The notes under the pieces are model-generated. The model saw only the letters and a list, made by a program, of their open reading frames with translations. It was not told the DNA's origin and ran no database searches. A DNA stretch of 64,000 nucleotides, from positions 12,701,534 to 12,765,533 of the forward strand of contig NC_049997.1 of assembly GCF_000003815.2 (NCBI RefSeq), written 5' to 3'. This document shows, one piece after another, positions 11,901 to 26,900 of the stretch. The DNA is from Branchiostoma floridae (lineage: Eukaryota > Chordata > Leptocardii > Amphioxiformes > Branchiostomatidae). Position 1 is the first letter of the stretch. Each line of letters begins with the position of its first letter. Made by a program: the position numbers and the translations under genes.

Positions 11901-14900
11901 AAAACACCCCGGCGACGTGAGGTAGATGATAATGTTGAAAATAAGTAAGGAGAAAATGTAATACATCTATTGGATTTCATAACAGTACTTTCAAACAAAC
12001 GGCGCTCTGCGGGTGTAAGTGAGAAAAAGGGAAGCATCTATTGATGACAATTATGCAAATTGAAGACCCAATTTGCATTTCTAATAAGAAAATGTGAAAA
12101 TTCCATGGTGGTGTATTATAGAAATGCCGTCTCCGCTACGGCTCACGAAAATTTGGCAGGCCAGACTCAAATTCACTTACTGGAAATAATCAGTTCCTCC
12201 CTATGATTTACATCAAATGAAATAGATTCCCTGCGAATGATGGGAAATTAAAATAGCCTGACCAGGCCTTACGGAAAGGAGCACACAGACCCTAGGTAAT
12301 TGTCAGCTGTCTATGTTTTGACAACTATGCCCCTACAGTTCCAGAAGTAAATGTTAGAGGGCTCAAACCTACCCCAATTTGTGCTCACATCAGAAGCTAT
12401 CTGCCACTTAATGACAAGACCATATCATGTTCAGGACAAGATTGTTATCAACGCCGTTCAATGATTGACGTTCCCTAGAAACATTAGCAGTTTGTTTGGA
12501 TTGTAACGTAACGCAAAGACACGATGGATCCGAATGTATGAGATATATATAGTGAAACATTTAGAAAAAAACTAGACTTGAGCAGGGTCTTGTGTTGTCA
12601 GAGAAGGAATGGAGAGTAAGGGGGAACATAGTTATGAGGTAAAAGTGGGGTTCCCGATATGTCGAAACAAATGTAAATCCGAACAGAGGACAAAGGGACA
12701 AGGAATTGAGTACTATCGCAAGATGCTTTGCGAGAGGAAGGGTCTAATACAGAGCACGCCATATGCTCTCACTCGGGTTTAGCTAAGCGGTGAGGAGGGC
12801 GAGCTCGGAGCCCTGAACTACAGGATATAGGAGACGGGTAGTGATTTACAAAAGGAGAGAGTGAGATAGAGAAGGCGTACGTCCGCACAGTAATACACTT
12901 GGTCAACTTGCCACTGATCAGACCTTTGGAATTGGCCCGGATATATCGTATCCTCATTAATTCTGGAAATGACCTCCTATTTTGAATAATTTGTACTTCA
13001 TTTTGTACATCATGGTCTAAGCTACATACATACCAAAATCATGGAAATCCGTTACCTTATTCCTTTCTGGAGAAGTCGTCTTCCGAAAGTCTTGACAAAA
13101 ATTACCTTGCAATTTCAATACTAATCGCTGTGGGCGCAAACGTATGTCTTAGCACAAGAGCTATCTACCAACCATCAATCGTAACCACGGCTTATTCAGA
13201 ACACGAGATATAAAAAGATTAAGCTCCGCTGCAGTTCCAAGTGAAGCCGCTAGGGGCCGAAGATGTAATTATTTCCGTTTTTGTCACACCCCACCAGCAC
13301 ACCAAAATTATTCACCATTCAGCAACAGTTCTTGAGTCATCTTGTTGGCACAAACAATCACAGACATACATACACAGGTGAAAATATAACACCCATGAAT
13401 ATTTCAAAGGGTAATACAGCTGCTTGTCACCATGTAAACAACACGTATCGTAGCTTGAACATGAACATACTACTACCCAGTATTTGTGTCTTATTTATAA
13501 CCTGTAATATCAAATGATAGTTTCTGTATTTCAGTTGAGGCCACAGCAAGTAAATTTTATGGATGACATCAGCGCGCTCATTAATTTTAGCCTGATTTCA
13601 GAAAAAAAAAACAAGAATTTTTTTCTTCTGCAGCAATGGTCAACATGACGATAAAGTACCAAAATGAGCGAATATATTGTGTTGTAGCCTAATAATTGTA
13701 CTTATAGAAGTGGCACTTGCGAGGTACCCAGGACTGTAGTTGTAGAAATGAAACTTATTGGGTAGTTGTAAAAGTGACACCAATATGGAAGCCACGAGTG
13801 TGGTTACCAACTTTGTTGGTGATGCCAGTCTACCACACTAGTGTCACTTTTACCACACCGGTACACGTATTAAATGCAGGAATGAATGCCTCGTTACCTC
13901 TGATACCATGTTTTGTCCCTTTAATTCTTTTTACAACAGTCATCACAACTTTATGGTGCCTATTTTTGAAAATGTAGCCGTCTTGTTTTTTTTCACCCAT
14001 CTTGTTTTTTTCGCCCTATCGCACTATTTTTGCGCTCTGCAGAGGATGTCATCCATAAAATTTACTTGCTGTGGCCTGAATAAAAAATTGCTTTGATGGC
14101 TAACTCTTGCGGTTCTTTTACACGATCTATGAGAATGCTTTTCTCTCCGTTTGAGCCCCGCGAGCACGCACTGACATGTACCTGTAAGTAGTGCGTGCTC
14201 GGAGTCATGTTTGAACCCCGTTTGAGCGTGCGTGCTCCGAGTCATGTGATCTTCGTTTTGCTAACTATGGATAAGCGTCCCGGGGCACTCTGCCCCAGTT
14301 CTCCCGCCTGATACACAATGCCGCTAGTCGAAGAGAGTTTTTTTCCCGAGGATACGTTGGTGCACGTAGTCGGGCCAGTAGTTTCGCCTCAAGGTATCGG
14401 GAACACGAGGAACCACCCCAGGTTAGTGCAAATCGGTACCTGAAAGTTGGTCTAAACAATGCTTATGTTAACGTTTTTGTATAGAATAAGGCGGAACTCG
14501 GAAGCGATTTGTAGTACCATTTTACTGTTACTGTTATATACTCCGCAATTGACACATTTTCGTCTACACTTGTACCCCAATATGCCTCATAATTCAAGGA
14601 CTCCTGCAGACTTCGTGTACAAGAGTTTTTGTTCTCGGCGATAGTTCGTGTGTTGATCATCTCTCTGGTGCTTTTCGTTACTTGTGATCTATCCCGACTC
14701 AGTCATTCAACAGTATTGTTGGGTGTGTAACAAAACCCATCATTTGCCCCATTTCAACTTTTGGGATGTCCATAGACCAAGAATGCATGATCTGATTTGT
14801 GTAGAACTGGCCCGGATCTAATAACATCCTCAGATCAGAGGAACACAAGTCCCGTCGAAAGTAGTACAAACACGCGAAGCTTTTAGGTGTTCGTATTTGT

Positions 14901-17900
14901 CTATCAACATGGTTTCTAGATTGTGATATACATATGTATTTGGCCAGTATCAGGATTATGATCATTGTTTTCTGTGATTTATTGGTTGGTATACAGCTGA
15001 CCCAGTTCAGCAGCGGAGGAATGTATATGAAAAGACAACGAACCGCCGAACTTATCAGTTGAGACGAAACGCGGCTCGGAGAGATCATAGCTTCGTAAGT
15101 ACAGTCTAATTTTTTTATCATAGCCGTCCTGTACTATGATTGTGATATACCCACGTTTTAACTTTTCCATATACATGAAATAGAGTGTAATGGAAATATC
15201 CCTATCTATTCAAAACGACCATGCATCATCACAACAAGGAGGCTTCAGTTAGAAACCTTCATTTTAAAGATTTTAGTGTTTTATTCGTTTTTCTTTTCGA
15301 ATTTCCCTTTAGCAAGACATTTATGAGATGTGTTTTTGGAAGAGTTTGTATGTTTTATTCAATATTCGCACAAGCAACACGCCTAACTGGGGATAAATAT
15401 CATTACATTGATGAATAGATGATGATAAAAATATTTTTTCTCCTTTGGAGTAACAACTATGTGCAATGTTATTTCTTGATCTGTTTACGCTTGTGGGTTG
15501 TCGTGATATCCCGGACCATCCGGCATGTTTGGTACTAATTAAGCTGGGAATGGCTGCGGAGAGACTTCAAGTTTTCCAACGGCTGAGCAGACAAGTCACG
15601 TGTCCCCCTACCTGATGCTCATCCCTCTGACCCCATTTACTCCCTGACCTTTCCCCCCATCTCCCATGTAGGTCATTCGTGGCTTCTCCTTCACTGAGTA
15701 CGGTCATATTTCCCACCCAACCCTACCCTCACTTATCTGACTTCAAGACGCTCATTTAATTATACTGTATGGTCTGTTTCTGCTATAGCGAGTGACAACA
15801 ACGAGGTGTTCCTGACACCCGTCCATATGTCCATCAGGACGACGAAGTTCCACCACAACGTGCACAGTCACAGAGACTCCTACCACAGCAGGGAAAGTTG
15901 GTCGAGACCTTCCACTGCAAGTCGGTGAGACGAGCTGCATCGCTGGATGAGCCGGAATAGACGTCCGTGTGCCTTATAAAGTTGGGAAGAAGGGAACCCA
16001 GAACAGCGCCGTCGACAGGAGGAAGGCAACGAGAGGAGAGTGCCAGACGAGCAGCAGATCTAGAGCAGCCAATCGATTGCGCTGCTACAACCATAGTAAA
16101 CCTAAAACTATTTAGAGAATTCAGACTGGTTTTGAGTTGATTTATACCATGACTATGTATTTTAATGTACCAGGTATACATTGTAAAGTAGTAGTTTATT
16201 GTACATGTATATCAAAGAAGCGTAAAACAGCGACGATGGACCGAATCAAACCTGAGGTGGATATAGTAATGGAGAAAGCCCCCATTGGAATATCCATTAC
16301 AATTATTCTGTATCCAACCTGTGACCGAAGTTAGCGGGGTCAGCATTATGTAGTAACGTCAAACACAGTCTCCCGTGCCCAGTGTACGGAAAACCTTGTC
16401 TCTGCGTCCTTCCTTTATTCTAGCTGTGCTAGTCCTTGTCTTCAAAGTAGAATCTAAACCACTTGAAATCCATTGCTTTCATGACTTGTTTGAAATATGT
16501 GACTTATTAACCTTTCAAAATCAAGCTTTACTTAATATGTATCTATATAGCAGGTATAACTGCCCTTCGGCGTAACACACCAGCTTCAATTCCAAACGAC
16601 AACCACCTGAAAGCACATCACTTCTATTTTATAGATATCGACATAAAACTGTGACATATTCGTCTTCATTATTTTTTTTTACCTCTTGGAAGCATCTCAT
16701 CCCACATTGCGAAAGTGAAGCGCAAAAGATATAAGCAAAAGCTATGCTATATTTGTCTTTATTGGTCTTCTTTAAAAGATCTTATTTTTCTACCTTCAAA
16801 ATCATATTATTTTTCTATCTCCAAAATCATCCTTTCTATAGCTCCAAACGACAACCACTTGAAAGTATTCCATTCCAAATTGTAAAAAGCACAAGCTTAT
16901 ATAGGAAATAAAAGCTGGGACATATTGGTCTTTATTATAACAGTCATAAGCAGGTGAAACATCGTAACAATCTGTAAGAGTGTACTGCCTATGATGTGCA
17001 GTCATTCCCAGCTATTTGAAAAGACCATTCCCTTAAATCATTAATCCTGACACAAAGAATGCATCAACAAAGAAAAATGAACAGCTAGAATTATAGTCCT
17101 CAAATACCACTGTATAGACGACACCCCCGAGGTTTAGCCAAAAATCAATTCCCAAGGGAGTGCATTCGTGGAATTTTCTAAATTCTTTCAAAGCGATCGT
17201 AATACTGTAGAAAATGCCTCCGCCCCTGAGGCGTCGCCAAAAAGGGGCTCGGCCGGGCAGCTATCGGGAGTGAAAAAAATATATAAAAGACATCAAAATA
17301 CACAAAATGTCAAAATAAGATTCAAGGGTATAATTTGTGTACTTTTCTTGGTATATAATTTGATTTTTCGTTTCTTAAGACATCCCGGCCGGGCCACGGC
17401 TCGGAAATGTGACTCAGGCCTAACGCATCAGAATGTCCGTTCTTTATCTTTTGACCGGAACGTGCTATGGTCTTGATATTTTGGTGGCAGGTAAGTTGTG
17501 ATTTAAGAAAGAACTTATGTAGGTTTCGGCCACCTAGTAGCTTGCTCTGCAACTGCAGCTGCTTCTTTGTTAGAAGAATTAATTAATTAGGAGAAGAAAC
17601 AACGGATTTTTCTTACTGTATCTTTCATTACATTTTCCTAAAAGTATAACGTAAATTTAAGAACTAAAAAATATACCAAAAGCAAAAACACACATAGAAC
17701 AGACTAAAATTCATATGAAAGTAGAATGAACTGAATGCAATTCAATTATTTGTGCTGATCGTTTAAATTTAGTAAGCGGTATTCAAATATTGATCATGAC
17801 TGTAAAACTTACTTTAGAAAGGTAAACAAAAGCTGATATCTCACACTATATTATACAGTATAACACAATGAGAATGGGCACTGCAAACTGGCAGGGAAAT

Positions 17901-20900
17901 AGAAATGATTATAAGAAAAGTGGAGGAGAGAAAGATAATTTTCGGATTTTCTCTAGCTCTCCCTCTTGCTATCATGGGTTAAGCTAAGGGCACAACCCGC
18001 CGTACGTGCAATTTGTCCGTATGTTTCTTTGGGAGGCTACGTCCGCCACGCATTTCTGAAAAGATTTAGGCTGTACAGGGCAGGCGCGTCGCCCGTACTG
18101 GTACGTACGGGGAGGCGAACCCGCAGCCCGATGGCACACGAAGTTTTACCTGCACGTAAAGTTCTACGGCGTGTCTGCGTGCTCAAAAATCCGTCGGATT
18201 CCCTACGAGTTCGTACGGAGGCGGTACTTACCAATTACGGATCCCAAAAGATTGCCTACGTTTTGGCATGTAGACAGCACGTATTGCCATCTCTGATTGT
18301 GTTTTTTTCTATTGAAAGGCTCCCAAGCGCGTGAGGGTATTCTGGCCGCTATCCAACACTGGGAAGACAACACCTGTATCCGGTTCCAACAGCTGAGCGG
18401 TTCAATCCCATCCGATCTAAGATACATCGAGTTCGTTTCAGAGGGCGGGTAAGGCATACGTCACAATTCCAAACCGGGACCCGGTCGGGATGTTTTAACA
18501 AACGAAAACTTAAAATGTATACCTAGAAAAAATACACAAAGTATGCTCATGAATCTTATTTTGACATTTTGAGTATTTTGATGTTTTCTATATCATTCTT
18601 TTACCTCCTGAAAGCTACCTGACCGGGCCCCGGACTGGAAATGTGACTTTAGGCTAAGCTACGATAGAAAAATTGTGATGATCTCTTGTAGATTTATTCA
18701 TTTCTTCTTAACGTTTTTATTAAAAGTTTAATATTCATACTATGGAAAGAAAATACACATATATTTCTTTTGTTTCTGTGATCTAAACGTCAATTTTTGT
18801 ACGTTTCAGATGCTGGTCTTACATCGGTAAACTCTCCAACTCTGGACCTCAACAAATCTCTATTGGCCAGGGCTGCGAACGTGTGAGTATAGCTTAGATG
18901 GATAATTGCAACCTTTTTATTTGTGTTGTGAAGACTTACCACTATTTCATTTTAATATCTTTAATCAGTCATTAAGATTGCAAAGAAAGGATTATGGTTT
19001 TGGATTGCGATTTTATCTTTTTAATCAAAGTTTATTCTTATTGTTTATTTACCTCTGTTCTCAGATGGGCACAGTGGCGCATGAGATCGGACATGCCATG
19101 GGTTTCTTCCACGAGCAGTCCAGACCTGAACGGTAAGCCATGAAATACTAAAGTTCAGAAGGTTTTATCACTAGATCCACTCAGCTCCATATATATAGTT
19201 TTTCTTTTAGACCTGTCGTTCAAGTAAGAAGCAGAGTTGTAGCCCACGACAAATTGTGATGGTATCTCACTGCACTTGGGTCACCGTTCACTGCGGCACT
19301 CTTTTTTATTTTCGCCGAATTTGTTTTATAATTTAGATATTGCGTAATACGTAAAAGTATGCCTTAGAAGACAACAAAATACACAAGACGTAAGAAAATT
19401 CGTTCTTTATCTCTTATGTTTGTTGAGCAATCTTCCGAATCCCGCAGTGGGATACCATCTTTACATGAAATGTGTACAGCCGTTACCGCTCGATCGGTAG
19501 GTCTTCTCCAAAGAATTTGTTGCGCTGTCTACTAAAAGACTTCATGCTGAAAGACATTCTTTTCATGGAAACAGGGAGATTCAGTAATTACATGCGTTTG
19601 TACGTTGTACAGGACGAAATATTTTGGCAACATTTGCGGGTGGCCTGATTTGAATGAGGAATGCCAAATGTGTACATCTTGTCTCTCATGGTAGTGAGCA
19701 AGGCATCGGGGTTTATTTGTTTAGACAGAACTATAAAGGCAGATCTTTGACAAAAAGCTATCGCATCAGTGCGTCTTTTTAGTGTCTAGGCGTGCCCATA
19801 TTTGTGAAATGTCAAGCATAGCAATGGTGGCTCTGATCTTTTTTCAGGACTAGCAAAGGCCACACGGCATTCTAGACTTTTCTTTAAGGTTGTACCTCAC
19901 CGCACGTAGGGCACCTGTGCGGCACTGCCGGGTTCGTTCACTGCGGTACTGTTTTGTTATTTTCGCCGATTTTGTATAATTTAGATATTGCGTAATACGT
20001 AAAATGGCCCACAAGACAACAAACCTAAACAACAAATATACACAAAACATAAGAAATTTCGTTCTTTATTTCTCAAATTCGTTGAGTCATCTACGAACCC
20101 CGCAGTGCCACACCAGTGCCGCAAGTGCAGTGAGGTAATTGTTTGCAAGCACAGCAAATATACGAGTTTGATCAAAAGTCCACAACTCCGTACCAGTAAC
20201 AATTACATCTGTTTGAGTACGCAGTTCTCTGATAATTCGTCAGTACAACGATCGAAAAGTATTTTTTTTGGGGGGGGGGGGGTCCTTGCTGTTCTAGCCT
20301 CTGTTAGTATTAGGTATAGCCTTTTATCTTCTCACTACAACTGAAGATTGTTTTCTTTTCTAGGGATGACTACGTCGAGATTCTGTTCGGCAACATCCAA
20401 AGTGGCAAGGAGGGAAACTTCCAAAAGTATGGTCACGACGAGGTGGTGAGTCATGGCGTGCCCTATGACCTCACGTCCATCATGCACTACGGCGGATCGG
20501 TAGGCCATTTTGTTTCAAAACTCTGTTCAAACTTCTGTTCAAAGTCTTGTTACGCACAGTAGAAGCTAAATAAATGACATCCATATAGATGTATTACTGT
20601 TTATCTCGTATCGTTTTTCCTTGTGTTGCAAATACAACCCAGCAGTTTCACCAAATAGATATTGTTTTGGGTTGCATTCTTCCTTTCGAATGCGAGCCTA
20701 AATCTCCAGTATATAGGGAGATTGCGCCAAATCTCTGCGCCATTACACAACACATTTATGAAAAAAAAGTAAGATGACTGATTTGCTTAACTTCATCACA
20801 TTGAAGATATTAAAGCAAAATTATCTTTTTATGGTTAGTACTTCTCGGCCAATGGTGAGCTGACTATCCGGACACGTGATCCAGAGAAGCAAGGCCTGAT

Positions 20901-23900
20901 TGGTAAACGTGAACGCCTCAGCTTCTACGACATCAAATTGGCAAACGAGATGTATAACTGTGGAGGTAGGTTTGTAGCGATCAATTTTTATTTTCTTTAT
21001 CTGTACAAAAGCATATCATCTTATTTTAGCGGTAACAGCATGTATTCGAAATGACAGTGTGTAAAAGACTCCTAAACATTTAACTTTACACACAGATATT
21101 TTGATACAAGTAGACCGATATTAAACTAATCTTCACAAGCGCTTAAACTGTTCTTGTGGGTTCTGCTAGGTGGAGCTCGTAAACGGCGGTGAACCAAACG
21201 CAAACAATAACCCAAATTCTGTGATTGCAGCAAACTGTAACGTGCAGCTGGCGTGTGAGAGTGGCGGGTACGTGGGTCCCCAGTGCACATGCGCCTGTCC
21301 CGTGGGGCTGACGGGAGACACTTGTGGTAGTGTGGATACGTCTTCAGGTACAGTTCAGCTACGTTAATTACTTAATCAACCAATTAACCAATCAATAAAT
21401 CTCCATCCATCCATCTATCCATCCATCCATCCATCCACCCATCCATCCACTCGCGATTTATTGAAAAAACAACAACATAATAACTGAAAAAAAATCACTC
21501 ACTGATAAAAGTTAGTGGATGTAATCTGAAACCTCTGCCACTAAAGAAAATTTATCCAGTTTCATGGCTTATTTGGTATGAATTCATGTTTTACCTGGAT
21601 GTACAACCTTCATTGACGATCTAAATGCATACACCTGTTTCTGTTGTCTTCATGGTTTGTCATGTTACCATCCATTTCTTTTTTATTTGCTTTAGTGTGT
21701 TTTCTTTGCCATATACAAACAGTGGTAAGCAGTAATACAAACAGCAATAAACTTAGTTCATGTCTAATAACCATATGGTTGGGAGTAAATGATCAGATGT
21801 TAGATGCCCTACCGACGGGTTGTAGAACTGCAGGTGAATTTATATTTTCCAGGTTGCGGAGGTGTTCTACAGGGGGACAGAGGGACCTTCACTAGCCCGA
21901 ACTTCCCAAGTAACTACGACGACAACACACAGTGTGACTGGCTCATTAAGGTACAGAAAGGAGCGTTATGATTTACTGGTAAACAATTTAACATACAAAC
22001 GATTAAACAAACAAACAAACAGATGCACATGAGACCCAGTACAAAAAGAAATGGCCAGCAAAAGTGTAATATGAGCCAAATTGGATAAAAAAGCCAAGAG
22101 CCTGCTATGGAGGCTAGATTTTTTTTCATGGCGGGAAATTAAGAATGCATCACATTTTTTTTAACCCCATAACCAATTCAGTTTGGAGTGCTGTTCTTGT
22201 GATTATGCATGATAAGAAACAATGTATTGGTTCCTATCTTGATTGAATTTTTTCATGGCGGGAAATTAAGAATGCATCACATGTTTTGTTTTTTTCAATT
22301 TTACCCCACAAACAATTCAGTTAAAGTGCTGTTCTTGTGATGATGCATGATAAGAAACAATGTATTGGCTCCTATCTTGATAATCTTTTGCATTGTGCAC
22401 AAATGAAATGTTGGATTAAACGCTGGTTTATATCCCCCAGGGTGAGAGAGGAAGCACAGTTCAGCTGGAGTTTGAGGAGTTTGGCCTGGAGGCGCACGAC
22501 AGTTGTGCTTTCGACTCCGTAGAGGTACGACTGGAGGGCCCACAAGTTGGAGGGCGAAGGTGGGTGCTTTTACCTCGATCCATGCAGATGGAAATATTGT
22601 TTTGGATGTGACATGTCTGTGATTCTGAATATTTGTGGTCATCAAATTTCTGAAAAATGGACAAAATTATTTTTGTGCCCCCCCCCCCCCCCCCGGTCGG
22701 CTTCCATGGCACAGCAGCAGAAAGACCTGTTTTTGTGTATTTTTACCTGGATGTGCTATAGCCTTGATTTGTTTTTCTTATGGCAGAAATAAGTGATGTA
22801 GGTTTGTGCCTCTTAGTGGTTTGTCTTTGGTTTGCAATCATAATGTGATAGCTGGTGACAACATTAAATCACTCGAACTATATACTGAAGTTCGTTATCG
22901 TTTCTTCTGACGCCATGTGTTCGTATAGTGACATAGATAGTAAATAGTTCGTTATTTCTAAAATAAAGATTAGAATTTTAACCCTTAAACTGCCATACCC
23001 GGATATATCCGGCACACATAAACATGTCCTGTGCGGATATATCTGGGATAGCGTATTCCCCCGAAGTAACAGCTTTGCGCGCGTGTAGCGCACGAACCCC
23101 GGAATTTAGGGACTAAGGCCTTGTTTGAGGGTTTCTTTTGGGAGGTCAGCGGCCAACCCTGGCACCGATAGCATTTTATAGGGCTGAATCTCTGGCGGTT
23201 TAAAGGTTTTAAATCTTTGGTCAGTTAATTTTTGTTTCTCATGAATTGCTTTTTTTTCCTCATGAAATGTTTTATCTGTCGAAATCAGGAAACAACGTTT
23301 CTGGAATGAACGTTTCTTGATCATCAGTGATATGTAAGCACGACAGTTTTCTGACGTATAATCAAATTCTAACGTTGTTCTATCTTCTATTCCACCGCAG
23401 GTTCTGTGGGTCCGGCCCGGGAGCTGTCGGCCTCGAGTCCGCCACGGAGACGCTGTTTGTCCGGTTCAGAAGTGACCAATCACAGACAGGCAAAGGCTTC
23501 AAGGCCAAGTACACAATTCTAGGCGGCAGTGGAGGTAAATAGTCTTGAAAACTTGCCTTGGAATAATTTTGTTCCTTCTAACTTTCTGTAGATGTAGTCT
23601 GGTGGCTTTAGCCTCACGCACTGAATCTTCAGGCGACACCAAATTTTTTGTTGCTTCTCGGATTTTTTTCAGAAAAAATTGGACCGACAAGTGTAATGAT
23701 TTTTTTCAAAAGGTATAGATGACTTAAATAACACAATAAACAACACCCTGAGGATTTTAGTAACACGTTTTAGGCAAAAAATCGCTTTCTTGAATAAAAG
23801 GTATTGTTTTTAGACAATGTCTATGTGGCCATGAATGGCAATATTTACAGGCTTGTGATAACAAAACCTGTCTTTTTTTTCTCGGGACATATTTTGAAAA

Positions 23901-26900
23901 TGAAAACAAAATGGCCTTACATGCACAAGAAACAAAAAACAAACGTATAGGAGTACACTATTAGCTATCGCAAAGACGTTGCGTTTTGGTTCATTCTTTG
24001 GACGGCCGACTTTCAACTGATGTTTGCTTTCTCGGCTACTTCTAACGGTAACGTTGAAAAATATCGTGATTCTCTTCTTTCCTTCAACAGCAGGTCCTGC
24101 TACTACCGCTAAGCCTGCTGGTCCTGTCACTACTGAGGAGTCAAAAGTTCCCACCACCACTACTCGCCAACCAGAACGCCCCACCACTACTCGCCAACCA
24201 GAACGCCCCACCACTACTCGCCAACCAGAACGCCCCACCACTACTCGCCAACCAGAACGTCCCTCCACCACACAAGCCGCTGTTTCCATTGGTAAACAGA
24301 TGCAATTTTGTTTTTTTCATTTTTGATAGACTTTTGATGGTCCGGCAAAATGCGTAAATATTAAAATTTGGTGGAGCTAGACGGCAAGGGCTGTAGCCTA
24401 AGGCGGGGTTTACATTCGACCTTTCGGATACGGACGTAACGCCAGCGTCCTAGTCTGTGGAACCAATGGAGGTTAGACATCCATAAAGGTTAGACATCCC
24501 AGTTGCCTGAGTAACTGTTTTTTTTTGCAATGAGATTTTTTGCAGATGTTGTCCCTCATCTCCGTTGTCCGAAGCCACAAGGGGTGCCTCCTCGACTCAG
24601 GAGCCGGCCGCTGTTGGGCGCGATTTAATCAGACTATCAGCGACCCCGTGAATGAGGGAGCCCTCAGAAGCTAGTTTGAAACCTCTCTGCCAGTACAAGA
24701 ACCCAACACACCTATCGACAAGAGTAGGGGTGACCCAGTGTGCTTGGCTAGGCTGAAAACATGACCGTGGCGAGACTACATTGGACAACATAGTGCCATC
24801 CATAAATTCTGATCCTCTGTCTAAGTTCGGTCGCTTCACCGTTCTTCAAAGACGAAATACCTTATATTTGTATTTTTACTTACAGGATGCACGGTTGGAA
24901 CGGGCGAGTCGTATCGTGGAAGGCTAGCTAAGACCGCATCGGGACGCACCTGTCAGCGCTGGGACGCACAGACACCGCATCAACACAGCAGGACCCCAGC
25001 CAACTACCCGAATTTCGGGTTGGAAGAGAATTTCTGCAGGTAGGCTGAACATTTTAGAGTCACCTCTGACTCATGACTTTGTTGCTATATATAGTTTTGG
25101 ACTAATTACGACGTTTTATGATGTTAAAATGAATCTTTTATTGGTTGACATTGCGATATTTCTTCCTTTTCCATAGGAACCCGGATGGAGAGCCGTCGCC
25201 ATGGTGTTACACCACTGACCAATCAGTACGCTGGGAGCTCTGTGAGATCCCAACATGCACTACAACCCCACCAGCGCCCCCAGCGGTAACGACTAGAACT
25301 ACAACACTGGCTCCGGCTGTACCGACTACCAAACCGGAGGGAAATTGTGCTGGTAGGTTTGAAACTTACGATTCCAGTTATTTATAAGGGTAATTACATG
25401 TTTGCAGCTGAAAAAAAAAAACTATGTTGTTTTACCCTCGGGTCTGTGGGCCCCGCCATATAGCTTATGACGTAGGTGGTCGGCCATATTGTTTTCTTAC
25501 ATTTTCCTCGAATTGATCACAGGCTCATTGAAACGTAGATTTCGACAAAAATCCAGAAAAGAGAAGCTTAACAAACATTTCCTGGATCTATCAATCTTTT
25601 AGAAGAGTGTGCAGCTGGAACCGGGGCCTCGTACCGTGGGACAGTCTTCGTGACCGCAACAGGACGCACCTGTCAGCGGTGGGACGCACAGGCACCGCAT
25701 CAACACGACAGGACCCCAACTAACTACCAGGACTCGGGTCTGGAGGAGAACTACTGCAGGTAAAGTAACGTTCTTTATATTAGGCCATAGTATTAGTCCA
25801 GAGGCGTAGATGAAAAATTGTGCAAATTTGTCTAAAAGCACCAAATTTGGCACACATGCAGTTGAGTGTTTGTTACTTATTTACTTGCCCTTTGCCCCGC
25901 AGCCCGTTCGGACAACAAGCCACGGATGATACTCCTCCACTGCACACGTCTCTAGCTCTGGGCCTTTCTTCTCAGGTCGTGCCAGCTGTTACTGGTGTAC
26001 CTCATCTCTTCCTTAGTGTCCCTTCTCAAGCTGTTCTTGGGCCTCCCCCTTTTCGATTGCAATGTGGGTTCCAGGTTAGCGCCTGCTGTGTGATGGTGGC
26101 TTCCTACGTGTGTGCCCTATCCAGGACCATTTCCTTCTGAGGATCTGACTTACGTTTGTTACTGGTAGCAAAACATTTTTATTGTGAAACGACGTACATT
26201 GTAACTAAACAATATCCTGTATATAAGTTTGGTCTACATTATAGTTGGTCGTTTGGTTTTGAGGATGTTGGGGTTCTTAGTTATTCTTGTTTTACAAGGG
26301 GGAAGCTTATTTTAAGAATTGTAACCAGTAACGGTCCAGTTACACTTTTTATACACTATTGTTGTTTTAGGAACCCGGATGGTGAAGCATCCCCATGGTG
26401 CTACACCACTGATCGTTTCGTGCGATGGGAGCATTGTTCTATCCCGGCATGCAACACACCTACCGAGGGTGCCAACAGAGGTCAGTGAATATTAAGCTCC
26501 AAGCAGATGTTAGGAGAGAAGAGCTTAACATTCCTAATGTGTCATAACGTGTCAAAATAATATTCGAAGATTCGGCAGGACTTTTCTGTTGTGATGTACT
26601 ATCAAATTCAAAGCTATACTTCCTGTTCATCAATTCTGGCCGGGACAACACCTCGGCGGTTACATGAATTGCTTTTCCTATCAATCCAATCATTTAAAAT
26701 CATGTTGATAACGACAACCTGACCGTTATGGCCAGCCCTTGAGTTAATAGGCACTAAGATATATGTCATTTCATGCTAACTCTGTATCTAATAATATCAT
26801 ATGGTATCTGATGTCAGATACACATTACTAATTATAGTTGTTGTTAGAATTCAAGTCCATTAGAATTAGAAATTCGTCTTAAGTTTAGATATTGTTGGTA

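Noticed and set aside
15834-16181. 115-codon minus-strand ORF
   Set aside because: No recognisable domain or splice sites; the same DNA has an equally plausible short plus-strand frame. Left as an exon-like segment of unknown origin.
17966-18334. 122-codon plus-strand ORF before the exon 4 acceptor
   Set aside because: It overlaps GC-rich, CGTACG-rich repeat-like DNA and runs through the acceptor of a well-supported exon in another frame; no domain.
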